Assembly (NCBI GenBank): GCA_041552775.1 | Contig: JBFEKH010000012.1 | Span: 1 to 38,646 of the forward strand | Direction: 5' to 3' | Source of the DNA: Allopontixanthobacter sp041552775 | GTDB lineage: Bacteria; Pseudomonadota; Alphaproteobacteria; Sphingomonadales; Sphingomonadaceae | Length of the DNA stretch: 38,646 nucleotides | Shown here: piece after piece, positions 15,881 to 23,897 of the stretch | Layout of the letters: the number at the start of each line of letters is the position of its first letter | Position numbering within the stretch: position 1 is the stretch's first letter | Notes under the pieces: generated by a model | The model's input: only the letters and a program-made list of their open reading frames with translations | What the model was told of the DNA's origin: nothing | Database searches by the model: none | Program-made: the position numbers and the translations under genes

Positions 15881-17479
15881 ATGACCTATCAGGGCAAGAT
15901 CAACCAACTCAACCAGACTATCGCGGGTGCCGGCGCACCGTGGAACGCCATCAGTGCCGAATCGGCAGCGCGGATGCAATTGCAGAACCGCTTCCACACC
16001 GGTCTCGACATTGCGCGCTACAATGCCAAGATCATGCGTCAGGACATGGCTGCTTATGATGCGGACCCGGCGCAGTACACCCAGTCGCTGGGTTGCTGGC
16101 ACGGTTTCATCGCGCAGCAGAAGATGATTTCCATCAAGAAGCATTTCGGGAGCACGAAGCAGCGTTACCTGTATCTGTCCGGCTGGATGATCGCCGCCCT
16201 GCGCAGCGAATTCGGGCCCCTGCCCGATCAGTCCATGCACGAAAAGACCAGCGTTCCCGCGCTGATCCAAGAGCTGTACACCTTCCTCAAGCAGGCTGAT
16301 GCCCGCGAGTTGGGCGGCATGTTCCGCGATCTGGACGCAGCCCGCGCCGCAGGCGACGAGGTGGAAGCCAAGCGCATCGAACTCGCAATCGATAATTACG
16401 AAACGCATGTCGTTCCGATCATTGCCGATATCGACGCCGGTTTCGGTAACGCCGAAGCGACCTACCTGCTCGCCAAGAAGATGATCGAAGCGGGCGCGTG
16501 CGCCTTGCAGATCGAAAACCAGGTTTCGGACGAAAAGCAGTGCGGTCACCAAGACGGCAAGGTCACAGTTCCGCATGAGGATTTCCTCCAGAAGATCCGT
16601 GCGATCCGTTACGCATTTCTGGAAATGGGCGTCGAAGATGGCATCATCGTCGCCCGCACCGACTCGCTTGGCGCTGGCCTGACGAAACAGATCGCCGTGA
16701 CCAACGAAGAAGGCGATCTGGGCGACCAGTACAACAGCTTCCTCGATTGCGAAGAAATCGACCCCGCGGCAATCCAGAACGGCGACGTGTTCCTCAGCCG
16801 CGAAGGCAAATTGCTGCGGCCCAAGCGCTTGCCGTCCAATCTGTTCCAGTTCCGTGCCGGAACGGGCGAAGATCGCTGCGTGCTCGACTGCATCACCTCG
16901 CTCCAGAACGGCGCCGACCTGCTGTGGATCGAAACCGAGAAGCCGCACATTGAACAGATTGCCGGTATGGTCGACCGTATCCGCGAAGTCGTTCCCAATG
17001 CGAAGCTAGTGTACAACAACTCGCCCAGCTTCAACTGGACGCTGAATTTCCGCCAGCAGGTCTATGATGCCTGGGCAGCCGAAGGCGTGGATGTTTCTGC
17101 GTATGAGCGGGACCGGTTGATGAGCGTGGATTACGATCCCACCGATCTGGCGGCAGAAGCCGATGAAAAGATCCGCACCTTCCAGCGCGACGCCGCTGCA
17201 CGGGCAGGCATCTTCCATCATCTGATCACGCTGCCGACGTATCACACCGCCGCGCTCAGCACCGACAATCTGGCCAAGGAATATTTCGGCGAGCAAGGCA
17301 TGCTCGGTTATGTTAAGGGCGTACAGCGCAAGGAAATCCGCGAGGGTATTGCTTGTGTCAAGCACCAGAACATGTCCGGCTCAGATGTCGGGGATGACCA
17401 CAAGGAATATTTTGCAGGCGAAGCGGCCCTCAAGGCTGGCGGTGCCCACAATACAATGAATCAATTCGCGGCTGCCTAG
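15881..17479 (+). CDS. aceA: Isocitrate lyase (long, Pseudomonas-type)
   Basis: Isocitrate lyase splits isocitrate into glyoxylate and succinate, the first step of the glyoxylate shunt that allows growth on acetate, fatty acids or other C2 sources. The 532-residue product has the catalytic signature KQCGH (residues 219-223, Cys221) and the metal/substrate segments IADIDAGFGN (181-190), QIENQ and VARTDSLGA. KQCGH rather than KKCGH and the length near 530 fit the longer Pseudomonas aeruginosa type. AGGAG at 15868-15872 precedes the ATG. No malate synthase gene is adjacent. The divergent ScfR-type gene is the likely regulator, and a 64-residue gene follows 30 bases downstream before a strong terminator. 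Confidence 0.96.
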   Translation: MTYQGKINQLNQTIAGAGAPWNAISAESAARMQLQNRFHTGLDIARYNAKIMRQDMAAYDADPAQYTQSLGCWHGFIAQQKMISIKKHFGSTKQRYLYLSGWMIAALRSEFGPLPDQSMHEKTSVPALIQELYTFLKQADARELGGMFRDLDAARAAGDEVEAKRIELAIDNYETHVVPIIADIDAGFGNAEATYLLAKKMIEAGACALQIENQVSDEKQCGHQDGKVTVPHEDFLQKIRAIRYAFLEMGVEDGIIVARTDSLGAGLTKQIAVTNEEGDLGDQYNSFLDCEEIDPAAIQNGDVFLSREGKLLRPKRLPSNLFQFRAGTGEDRCVLDCITSLQNGADLLWIETEKPHIEQIAGMVDRIREVVPNAKLVYNNSPSFNWTLNFRQQVYDAWAAEGVDVSAYERDRLMSVDYDPTDLAAEADEKIRTFQRDAAARAGIFHHLITLPTYHTAALSTDNLAKEYFGEQGMLGYVKGVQRKEIREGIACVKHQNMSGSDVGDDHKEYFAGEAALKAGGAHNTMNQFAAA

Positions 17480-17509
17480 GGCTTTCGCGAGAGATCAAGG
17501 AATAGATTA

Positions 17510-17704
17510 ATGTCCGATACCGAAGCAAAAAGCCCGGAGCCCACAAGTTCGGAACCATCGCGTGCGCGCGCATTGTTCTCCACCGCCGATTTCAAGTTGT
17601 TGCGGGCTGCGCTGGCCAGTCATGCTCGCACAACCGAAGATCGCGAAGAGCTTGCCCGGATCAACGCCCTCCACCACCGGCTCGGCACCTACTACAGCGG
17701 TTAA
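17510..17704 (+). CDS. Small protein co-transcribed with aceA, function unknown
   Basis: A 64-residue soluble protein. The first 20 residues are acidic, Ser/Pro-rich and probably disordered; the rest (FSTADFKLLRAALASHART, then EDREELARINALHHRLGTYY) is predicted helical with alternating charge. An AAGGA lies eight to nine bases before the ATG. It is 30 bases after aceA and followed within about 50 bases by a strong terminator, so it is almost certainly in the aceA transcript. I do not recognise a family; it could modulate isocitrate lyase or simply share its expression. Confidence 0.75.
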   Translation: MSDTEAKSPEPTSSEPSRARALFSTADFKLLRAALASHARTTEDREELARINALHHRLGTYYSG

Positions 17705-17754
17705 CAGCGCCAGCTAGCCAAACATGGCAGCTGCCCTTCTCCTGGGGAGGAGAC

Positions 17755-17795
17755 GATGGCCGCCGGGGTTCATGCCCTGGCGGCCATCATTTTTT
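17755..17795. terminator. Intrinsic terminator after aceA and the small downstream gene
   Basis: GATGGCCGCC at 17755-17764 pairs perfectly with GGCGGCCATC at 17779-17788, extended inside by GGGG/CCCT (one G-U) to a 6-base loop, and followed by AT6. It serves the rightward aceA unit; the leftward amidohydrolase gene ends at 17806 and converges on it. Confidence 0.88.
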
Positions 17796-17805
17796 GCGAC
17801 TCGGG

Positions 17806-19140
17806 TTACTGCCCGGCGGACGGCGCCATCAGATTGAGCGTGGCGGCAGTCATTGCCTCGGTTGCGGTCGCGATGACCTTCGCAGCATCTGGCGCCCAAT
17901 AAGGGCTGTGGAGTGACGGCAGGCTGATTTCGCCAGCCTGAGCTTTGTCAAATTCCGCCTGTGGCACCCCGCCAACCCAGAAAATTAGCGATTTTGTATC
18001 GTCGGGCGATGCGCGCAGGAACTGGCTGAAATCTTCCCCGCCCATGACTGCCGGTACTTTCATCACGCGCGCTTCCCCGAACCGTTCGCGGAAACCGACC
18101 ATTACTTCCTCGGTAAACTCCGGCGAGTTATAGGTGGACGGCGTGTAGTCCTTTTCCAACGTCACCACCGGCATGCGGTCTTCCGGCATCCCGGCAGCAA
18201 TGGCTTCGCCCTTGGCGATCCGGCTGATCCCGTCGAGCAGCAGCTTGCGCGATTCGTCGCTGTAGGAACGGACAGTCAGTTGCAGCTTTGCCTCGTCCGA
18301 GATGATGTTGTGCTTGAAGCCGGAATGGAAGCTGCCGACGGTCACCACCGCGGGGTCGAGCGGGCTGCTTTCGCGGCTCACCAGTGTTTGGAATTTCATC
18401 ACCATGGCACTGGCGAGAACGATCGGGTCCTTGGTGGTGTGCGGATAGGCACCGTGGCCGCCGACTCCTTTGACGCTGACATCAACGCTATCGACATTGG
18501 CGAGCGCGAAGCCTGGCGAATAACCGATCATCCCGGCCGGGAACTGCGCCGCATCGTGGAACGCCAGCACCACTTCGGGCTTGGGGAAGCGGGTGTACAG
18601 CCCGTCGTCCAGCATCGCCTTCGCGCCCAGGCCAATTTCCTCGGCAGGTTGGCCAATCATCACGAGTGTGCCGGACCATTTGCCCTTGCGTGCTGCCAGC
18701 AATTGCGCCGTGCCAATCCACGCGGCCATGTGGGTGTCGTGGCCGCAGGCGTGCATTACGCCGGTCTCCACGCCGGACGCTGGAACCGCGACGGCTTTGG
18801 AGGCGTATGGCAATCCGGTTTGTTCGGTCACCGGCAGTCCGTCCATGTCGGCACGCAGCATCACCGTGGGGCCCGCTCCGTTGCGCATCACCGCGACAAC
18901 GCCGGTTTTGCCGACACCTTCGGTGACTTCAAAGCCAAGCGCCCGCATCCGCGCGGCTAGCTTGGCAGCGGTTTTCACTTCTTCGAAACTGAGTTCCGGA
19001 TGCTGGTGAAGATCACGGTAGAGGTCCATCAATTGCGGCATGCCGGATGCGACAGCATCGCTCAATTCATCGGCATGCGCGCTGATGGGTGCAGTCAGGG
19101 TGGCGGCGGCGATTGCAGGCAGCAGGAATTTCTTCAGCAT
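17806..19140 (-). CDS. Exported M20-family amidohydrolase (hippurate/N-acyl amino acid hydrolase type)
   Basis: A 444-residue di-zinc amidohydrolase of peptidase family M20D. The N-terminus (MLKKFLLPAIAAATLTAPISAHA) is a signal peptide, so the enzyme acts in the periplasm or outside. Metal-site motifs are LHQHPELSFEE, MLRADMDGLPV, MHACGHDTHMA, GQPAEEIGLGAKAM and GGEDFSQFL near the C-terminus. Relatives release amino acids from N-acyl or N-aroyl conjugates, or act on small peptides; the substrate is unknown. AAGGAG lies seven bases before the ATG. It follows the SLC13 permease gene by 25 bases, suggesting that hydrolysis and uptake may be co-regulated. Confidence 0.92.
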   Translation of the reverse strand: MLKKFLLPAIAAATLTAPISAHADELSDAVASGMPQLMDLYRDLHQHPELSFEEVKTAAKLAARMRALGFEVTEGVGKTGVVAVMRNGAGPTVMLRADMDGLPVTEQTGLPYASKAVAVPASGVETGVMHACGHDTHMAAWIGTAQLLAARKGKWSGTLVMIGQPAEEIGLGAKAMLDDGLYTRFPKPEVVLAFHDAAQFPAGMIGYSPGFALANVDSVDVSVKGVGGHGAYPHTTKDPIVLASAMVMKFQTLVSRESSPLDPAVVTVGSFHSGFKHNIISDEAKLQLTVRSYSDESRKLLLDGISRIAKGEAIAAGMPEDRMPVVTLEKDYTPSTYNSPEFTEEVMVGFRERFGEARVMKVPAVMGGEDFSQFLRASPDDTKSLIFWVGGVPQAEFDKAQAGEISLPSLHSPYWAPDAAKVIATATEAMTAATLNLMAPSAGQ

Positions 19141-19165
19141 CTGGGTCTCCTTGCGTCCAGCCGAT

Positions 19166-20965
19166 TTACATACCGTATGTAATCACCAGCAGGATTGATA
19201 ATGTCGTCGTCATCAACAGCACCAGCGGCACGCCGGTACGGATGTAGTCCTTAAATTCATAGCTGCCCTCGGCCATGATCAGCATATTGGTCTGATAGGC
19301 AATCGGAGTGGCGTAACACAAATTGCACCCGAACAGCACCGCAAGGATCAGCGGTTCCGGCGGTAGTCCAAGCTGCTGCGCGATATTGAACGCGATCGGA
19401 GTGCCCACGGTAGCTGCAGTAGCGTTGGACGCAAAATTGGTCAGCAGGGTCACGAACAGCATGATCATCGCCAGCACCATCGCCGGGGGCAGGAATTGGA
19501 GGCCCAGCGACATCGTCTCGCCCAGCCATGCCGCGGCGCCGCTGTCGAGAATGATCCGGCCCACCGCGATGCTGGCTGCTACCAGCACGATCACCTTGGC
19601 GGAAAGGGCCCGGCCCACGCGATCGAATTTGACGCACCCTGTCACGAACATCAGGATCGCCCCGGCCAGCGCGGATATCGCAATCGGGAACAGGCCGATG
19701 GAAGCAGTGCCGATCGATCCAACCATGATCGCGCCGGACAGGACCGCCTTGGACCGCCGCGGCAATTCACGGGCTCCATCCAGGATCAGCAGGCTGTCGC
19801 TGCGCGCAAATTCCTGGAGATCAGGAACCAGGCCCATCACCAGCAACACATCACCTTCTGCAATGCGGATGTCGGACCCCGGCGTTTCGACCTGTTCCTC
19901 GCCCATGATCGTCCGCGGCCGGTGAATTCCCAGCACCGCAACGCCATAGAGATCGGCTATGCCCGAGGTCGGCAGCGTCCGGCCAATGATACGCGAATCT
20001 GCTGTGACGGCCATTTCAACAACCGTGATATCTTCACTGCTGGTCGATGCATTGCGTCGGATACGGGCGAGCACCCATGACGGGGCAGCCTCCCCTTGCA
20101 GGGTCCGCATGGCATCTTCCAGCGCCTCGTGCGTGCCGGATATGCGCAACCGTTGCAGGGCATGCAGCGATCCAGTTGGCGGGTCGATGAATTCCAGGTC
20201 CGCAGGCAACTTGAGAATGATCGAGGACATGTCCTGTCCGATCAGGGGGCTTTTCTCGCCGATCCGCAGACGGGCATGGAACCGGCGCATTCCGCCATCT
20301 TTCGCGACCCGGTTATCACCCAGCAAACGCGGCATCACCAGCCACAGGTATGGCAGCGCCACAATCGCGGCGACCAATACGATCGGGGTAAAATGGAAGA
20401 CATCCATCTCTGGCATGCCCAGGTCTACCGCGATAGAAACCACCAGCAAATTGGTCGATGTGCCGATGGTGGTTGCCATACCACCTATCAACACGGCGGC
20501 ATTGAGCGGGATCAGGGTTTTGGAAGCGGGCATCGCGCCCTTTGCCGCCAAGGCCACAAAGATCGGCAGCAGCAGGACCAGAACCGGAGTGTCGTTGATG
20601 ATCATCGACAGGAAGAACGCCAGCAGCAACGATACCAGCAAACCAAGCTGGAGGTTGAACTTGAACACACTTTCGAGGAAACGGGCGGCGGGTTCCAGCG
20701 CGCCGGTAACAACCAGCCCACGCCCCATGATCATCAAGGAGCAGATCGTAATCAGCGCGTAATGCCCAAAGCCGGAGAACGCGAGAGCAAGTCCGTCGTT
20801 CCGCCCATTTCCTTGCAACGGAAAGAAATACAGCCCCACTGCGATAACCGCGATCGTCAGCAGCGAGACGATCTCGGTCGACATCCTGCCGCGTGCGAAT
20901 GCGACGAACATCGCGATCGTAACCGCCATGGCCGCAATCGCGTGGAAGGAGGGAATACTCAACAT
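19166..20965 (-). CDS. SLC13/DASS-type permease with two cytoplasmic TrkA-C (RCK_C) domains
   Basis: A 599-residue inner-membrane carrier. The two halves contain the paired SNT-like motifs of the ion transporter superfamily, IGTSTNLLV and FASNATAATVGTPIAF. They are separated by a soluble insert (about 215-410) with two TrkA-C/RCK_C-like units, the second ending in GSDIRIAEGDVLLVMG. Members with this insert transport di- or tricarboxylates, sulfate or similar anions, coupled to sodium; the substrate is not readable here. It lies directly before the exported amidohydrolase, probably in one transcript. The ATG at 20965 has no strong ribosome site. Confidence 0.9.
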   Translation of the reverse strand: MLSIPSFHAIAAMAVTIAMFVAFARGRMSTEIVSLLTIAVIAVGLYFFPLQGNGRNDGLALAFSGFGHYALITICSLMIMGRGLVVTGALEPAARFLESVFKFNLQLGLLVSLLLAFFLSMIINDTPVLVLLLPIFVALAAKGAMPASKTLIPLNAAVLIGGMATTIGTSTNLLVVSIAVDLGMPEMDVFHFTPIVLVAAIVALPYLWLVMPRLLGDNRVAKDGGMRRFHARLRIGEKSPLIGQDMSSIILKLPADLEFIDPPTGSLHALQRLRISGTHEALEDAMRTLQGEAAPSWVLARIRRNASTSSEDITVVEMAVTADSRIIGRTLPTSGIADLYGVAVLGIHRPRTIMGEEQVETPGSDIRIAEGDVLLVMGLVPDLQEFARSDSLLILDGARELPRRSKAVLSGAIMVGSIGTASIGLFPIAISALAGAILMFVTGCVKFDRVGRALSAKVIVLVAASIAVGRIILDSGAAAWLGETMSLGLQFLPPAMVLAMIMLFVTLLTNFASNATAATVGTPIAFNIAQQLGLPPEPLILAVLFGCNLCYATPIAYQTNMLIMAEGSYEFKDYIRTGVPLVLLMTTTLSILLVITYGM

Positions 20966-21154
20966 CGTCTGGCAGGGTGAATCCCAAAGAGGGCAGGTAA
21001 ATACAAGCGAATTCGGACTTTATGATTGCCGGTGGCGCAACCAACATCCGAGTTCTCGACTGATGGGTTGTGAGAATTGGGGTTTCGACCAGAAACCCGC
21101 AAGCGCGAGCGCGGATGCGCTTACATAAAGCAAATACCAAATTTCACGGAAATC
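20966..21154. other. Gene-free stretch with hairpins between the SLC13 gene and tRNA-Leu
   Basis: I see no gene here. It holds a perfect hairpin GGGTTTC-gacca-GAAACCC at 21080-21098, AAGCGC...GCGCTT around 21102-21118, and a small ATTTC-acg-GAAAT hairpin at 21141-21153 directly after the 3' end of the leftward tRNA. None has a clear T-run on the minus strand, so they are processing or weak termination candidates only. The promoter of the SLC13 gene should also lie here. Confidence 0.4.
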
Positions 21155-21239
21155 TGGTGCCCCTGGCCAGACTCGAACTGGCACTCCGTTAGGAACTCGA
21201 TTTTGAGTCGAGCGCGTCTACCAATTCCACCACAGGGGC
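21155..21239 (-). tRNA. tRNA-Leu (anticodon CAA)
   Basis: An 85-base class II tRNA with encoded CCA. The acceptor stem is GCCCCTG/CAGGGGC with discriminator A, the D-arm has TGGTGGAATTGGTAGACGC, the anticodon stem CTCGA/TCGAG encloses loop CTCAAAA (anticodon CAA), a long variable arm is present, and the T-loop is TTCGAGT. Confidence 0.96.
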
Positions 21240-21299
21240 ACTCTTTGCGGATCGCGCGGCTGCTTAACCCCGCTTTCCTTTTACTTCAAGCCTTCTGCA

Positions 21300-22118
21300 T
21301 CACGTTTTGACCGCACCGGCGACCAATTTATGCAGTTTGGAATGAATAACGTCATTTCCGGCCACGACCTGCTGGGAATGGATCGGCAGGGAACGTCCGC
21401 GGTAATCGCTGACGAACCCGCCCGCTTCGCGCACCAACAGGCAGCCCGCTGCGGTATCCCAATCGCTCAGGCCGCTTTCCCAATACCCGTCATACCGGCC
21501 CTGTGCGAGCCATGCGAGATCGAGCGAGGCCGCTCCGAAACGTCGGATGCCAGCAACCTGCGGTCCGACAGCTGCGAAGATTTTCGACCATTCGGCGAAG
21601 CTGCCATGCCCCTGGAACGGAATACCGGTGGCAATCAGCGAATCCGACAGGCTCTGGCGCGATGAAACGCGCAGCCGCGCATCTTGCAGCCAAGATCCGC
21701 GGGTTTTTTCAGCCCAGAAAGTCTCGTCGGTGATCGGTTGATAGATCACCCCGGCAAACACATCGCCCCAACCGCTGCCATCGAGCTTCGGCTCCTGCGC
21801 CGCGATGGAGATCGCGAAATGGGGAATGCCGTGGAGGAAATTGCTGGTGCCATCCAGCGGATCGATGATCCACCGCGGCTTGCCAGGATCGCCTTCGATG
21901 ACGCCTGCTTCTTCCAGCACAAAGCCCCAGTCGGGCCGCGCGGCGAGAAGTTCGTCATACAGGATGCGTTCGGAACGCTGGTCTGCCTTGGATACGAAAT
22001 CGGCAGGGCCTTTGCGGCTGACCTGCAGATGTTCGACTTCGCCGAAATCACGGCGGAGACGCGCGCCAGCCTTGCGGGCAGCGCGTTCCATCACTCGAAT
22101 TATACCGGATACCTGCAT
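21300..22118 (-). CDS. Inositol monophosphatase family phosphatase (SuhB/CysQ-like)
   Basis: A 272-residue Mg2+-dependent, Li+-sensitive sugar phosphatase fold. Metal ligands are visible in LEEAG (69-70), IIDPLDGTSNFLHG (D86, D89) and the C-terminal LSDWDTAAGCLLVREAGG. Substrates in this family include inositol-1-phosphate, 3'-phosphoadenosine 5'-phosphate and fructose-1,6-bisphosphate; sequence alone does not decide. It begins six bases after the efp stop, so the two are probably one transcript. Confidence 0.92.
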   Translation of the reverse strand: MQVSGIIRVMERAARKAGARLRRDFGEVEHLQVSRKGPADFVSKADQRSERILYDELLAARPDWGFVLEEAGVIEGDPGKPRWIIDPLDGTSNFLHGIPHFAISIAAQEPKLDGSGWGDVFAGVIYQPITDETFWAEKTRGSWLQDARLRVSSRQSLSDSLIATGIPFQGHGSFAEWSKIFAAVGPQVAGIRRFGAASLDLAWLAQGRYDGYWESGLSDWDTAAGCLLVREAGGFVSDYRGRSLPIHSQQVVAGNDVIHSKLHKLVAGAVKT

Positions 22119-22124
22119 GGCGCT

Positions 22125-22688
22125 TCAGCTAACCTTGCCGACATAGGTGCGGTCATACACATCGACCACGATCCGGGTTCCGCTTTCGATATGCGGCGGC
22201 ACCATCACGCGCACGCCGTTTTCGAGCACTGCGGGCTTGTAGCTGGAAGAAGCTGTCTGCCCCTTCACCACTGCGTCTGCTTCGACAATCGTCGCTTCGA
22301 CCTGGCTTGGCAGCGCGACGCTGATCGGCTTTTCGTCATACAGTTCGAGGGACACGTCCATACCGTCGGTCAGGAAAGCCGCGGCGTCACCGAGCAGGTC
22401 CTTGGGCAAGGTTATCTGCTCGTAATTGTCCTTGTCCATGAAGATCAGGCTGTCGTCTTCCGCATAGAGGAACTGGAAATCCTTGGTGTCGAGGTGCACT
22501 TTTTCGACCGTATCGGCGCTGCGATAGCGGACGTTGGTCTTGCGGCCATCCACCAGGTTTTTCATTTCGACCTGCATATAGGCCCCGCCCTTCCCGGGCT
22601 GGGTGTGCTGGATCTTGCCAACCTTCCAGATGCCGCTTTCATATTCGATAATGTTGCCGGGACGGATGTCCACGCCGCTGATTTTCAT
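22125..22688 (-). CDS. efp: Translation elongation factor P
   Basis: EF-P enters the ribosomal E site and relieves stalling at consecutive prolines. The 187-residue product has the KOW-like N-terminal domain, the loop PGKGGAYMQVEMKN with Lys33 at the position modified in E. coli (beta-lysylation), then two OB domains and the C-terminal signature SGTRIVVDVYDRTYVGKVS. The loop PGKGGAYMQ is that of the common bacterial type; whether Lys33 is modified depends on epmA/epmB elsewhere. It precedes the inositol-phosphatase-family gene. Confidence 0.96.
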   Translation of the reverse strand: MKISGVDIRPGNIIEYESGIWKVGKIQHTQPGKGGAYMQVEMKNLVDGRKTNVRYRSADTVEKVHLDTKDFQFLYAEDDSLIFMDKDNYEQITLPKDLLGDAAAFLTDGMDVSLELYDEKPISVALPSQVEATIVEADAVVKGQTASSSYKPAVLENGVRVMVPPHIESGTRIVVDVYDRTYVGKVS

Positions 22689-22831
22689 GGGGACTGAACC
22701 TTGTTTTTAGTAAAATGCAGGCGTTGTGCCAGAGAACTGACCACGCATCGTGGCCGCGCCCTTAACCCACGTCTGCCCGTGCGGCAAGGATAGCTGGCGT
22801 GTCACGTGACGGGATGTTAGGGATTGCGGCC

Positions 22832-23197
22832 ATGATTATCAGGATTTCGACCGTTTTCGCCGCTTGTATCTGCATCTGCGCGCCAGCCTTTGCTGCTCCG
22901 GGGGGCAAGCTTGGCACGCTACCAATTGGCCATTATCTCTGTGCGCTGCCCGGCGATGCCGATGGCCTGGCGTGGGTCCCCCTGGAAGACAAGAACTTCA
23001 ATATCGGCAATGCGTCCACCTATCATACGGCAGATGGGTCGGGGACTTACTTGCTGACCGATAAACGGGTTACCTTTACCCGCGGTCCGATGAAGGGGAT
23101 GAAATTCGATCGTGTCGGTTCCGGGACCCTGCGCTGGATCGACGAAAACGGTGAGCAATCAAACGTCCGCTGCGTGCGCGCCGGGGCAACCCGCTGA
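22832..23197 (+). CDS. Small exported protein, function unknown
   Basis: A 121-residue product starting MIIRISTVFAACICICAPAFA, a clear signal peptide with cleavage after AFA. The mature part of about 100 residues has beta-rich segments (GHYLCALPGDADG, SGTYLLTDKRVTFTRGPMKG, SGTLRWIDENGEQSNVRC) and exactly two cysteines, one near each end, suggesting a disulfide. ATG at 22832 has AGGGA about eight bases before it and gives the best signal peptide; GTG at 22799 is an alternative. A perfect 10-base palindrome GTCACGTGAC lies at 22801-22810. I do not recognise the family. It is divergent from efp and convergent with the M23 gene. Confidence 0.7.
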   Translation: MIIRISTVFAACICICAPAFAAPGGKLGTLPIGHYLCALPGDADGLAWVPLEDKNFNIGNASTYHTADGSGTYLLTDKRVTFTRGPMKGMKFDRVGSGTLRWIDENGEQSNVRCVRAGATR

Positions 23198-23200
23198 GCG

Positions 23201-23896
23201 CTACTTTCCGGTCAACAATGGGTAAGGATTGACCGAATTGGCCGGTTCCCACCATTCGGCATCTGCCGTCGTGCGCAGAATCGCAAAATGCAGGTGCGGA
23301 GCATCGTCTGCCGCATTCCCGGTACTGCCAACCGCACCAAGCCGCTGACCACGACGAACGCGCTGGCCTTCGGTCAAACCCTCCGAATAGTCGGAAAGAT
23401 GCGCGTAATAATGCAAAGTCAGCCGGTCGGTCGACCGGACATAAATGGTCTTGCCACCAGCCTTGGATGTGAACAGTTTTTCGACAGTGCCGGGGCTTGC
23501 GGCCACGACCGAAGTGCCTTCCGGCGCCATGATATCGATCGCCTCGTGCAACCGCGTGGCACCGCCGCGCGCATCTGTGAAGGTATCGCTCAGATCATCC
23601 GGACGGATGTTGAGCACGGGGATCATCATCTCCTTGGCTTGCCGGGCTTCCGGCTTGGAGGCGCCGCCCCTGTCCAAAGGCGGAGCAGTGGGCACTTGGC
23701 CCGCGGTTTCAGGCGAAGGCATCGAATCGGCAACACTGGGCGGGCTCGGCGCGGCATCCGCAGGACGGGTGATGTCGCGCTGGCTGTCGCTATCCGACAT
23801 ATCCAACAGGCTGCCGCCCGCAACTATCCACACAGCCGACGTCAGGGTGGCGGTGACAACGATGGTCAGCGTACGATCTATCCAGTTTGATGCCAT
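23201..23896 (-). CDS. M23-family (LytM-type) murein peptidase, membrane-anchored
   Basis: The product has about 231 residues: one N-terminal membrane anchor (TLTIVVTATLTSAVWIVAGG), a Pro/Ser-rich periplasmic linker, and a C-terminal LytM domain with the zinc ligands HEAID (H..xD) and HLHFAI, plus YYAHLSDYSEGLTEGQRVRRG. It should cut cell-wall peptide bridges or act as a hydrolase regulator. ATG at 23896 is one base after the stop of the L,D-transpeptidase gene, so the two are probably co-translated; an in-frame extension to 23956 would lie within that gene and lacks support. Confidence 0.88.
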   Translation of the reverse strand: MASNWIDRTLTIVVTATLTSAVWIVAGGSLLDMSDSDSQRDITRPADAAPSPPSVADSMPSPETAGQVPTAPPLDRGGASKPEARQAKEMMIPVLNIRPDDLSDTFTDARGGATRLHEAIDIMAPEGTSVVAASPGTVEKLFTSKAGGKTIYVRSTDRLTLHYYAHLSDYSEGLTEGQRVRRGQRLGAVGSTGNAADDAPHLHFAILRTTADAEWWEPANSVNPYPLLTGK

Positions 23897-23897
23897 A

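Noticed and set aside
15866..16948. 360-codon open frame antisense to aceA
   Set aside because: Caused by strong codon bias of aceA; the product has no recognisable fold and its stop lies in the aceA leader.
21684..22697. 337-codon open frame antisense to efp and the phosphatase
   Set aside because: Spans two real genes and their gap; the translation resembles reversed codons of those genes.
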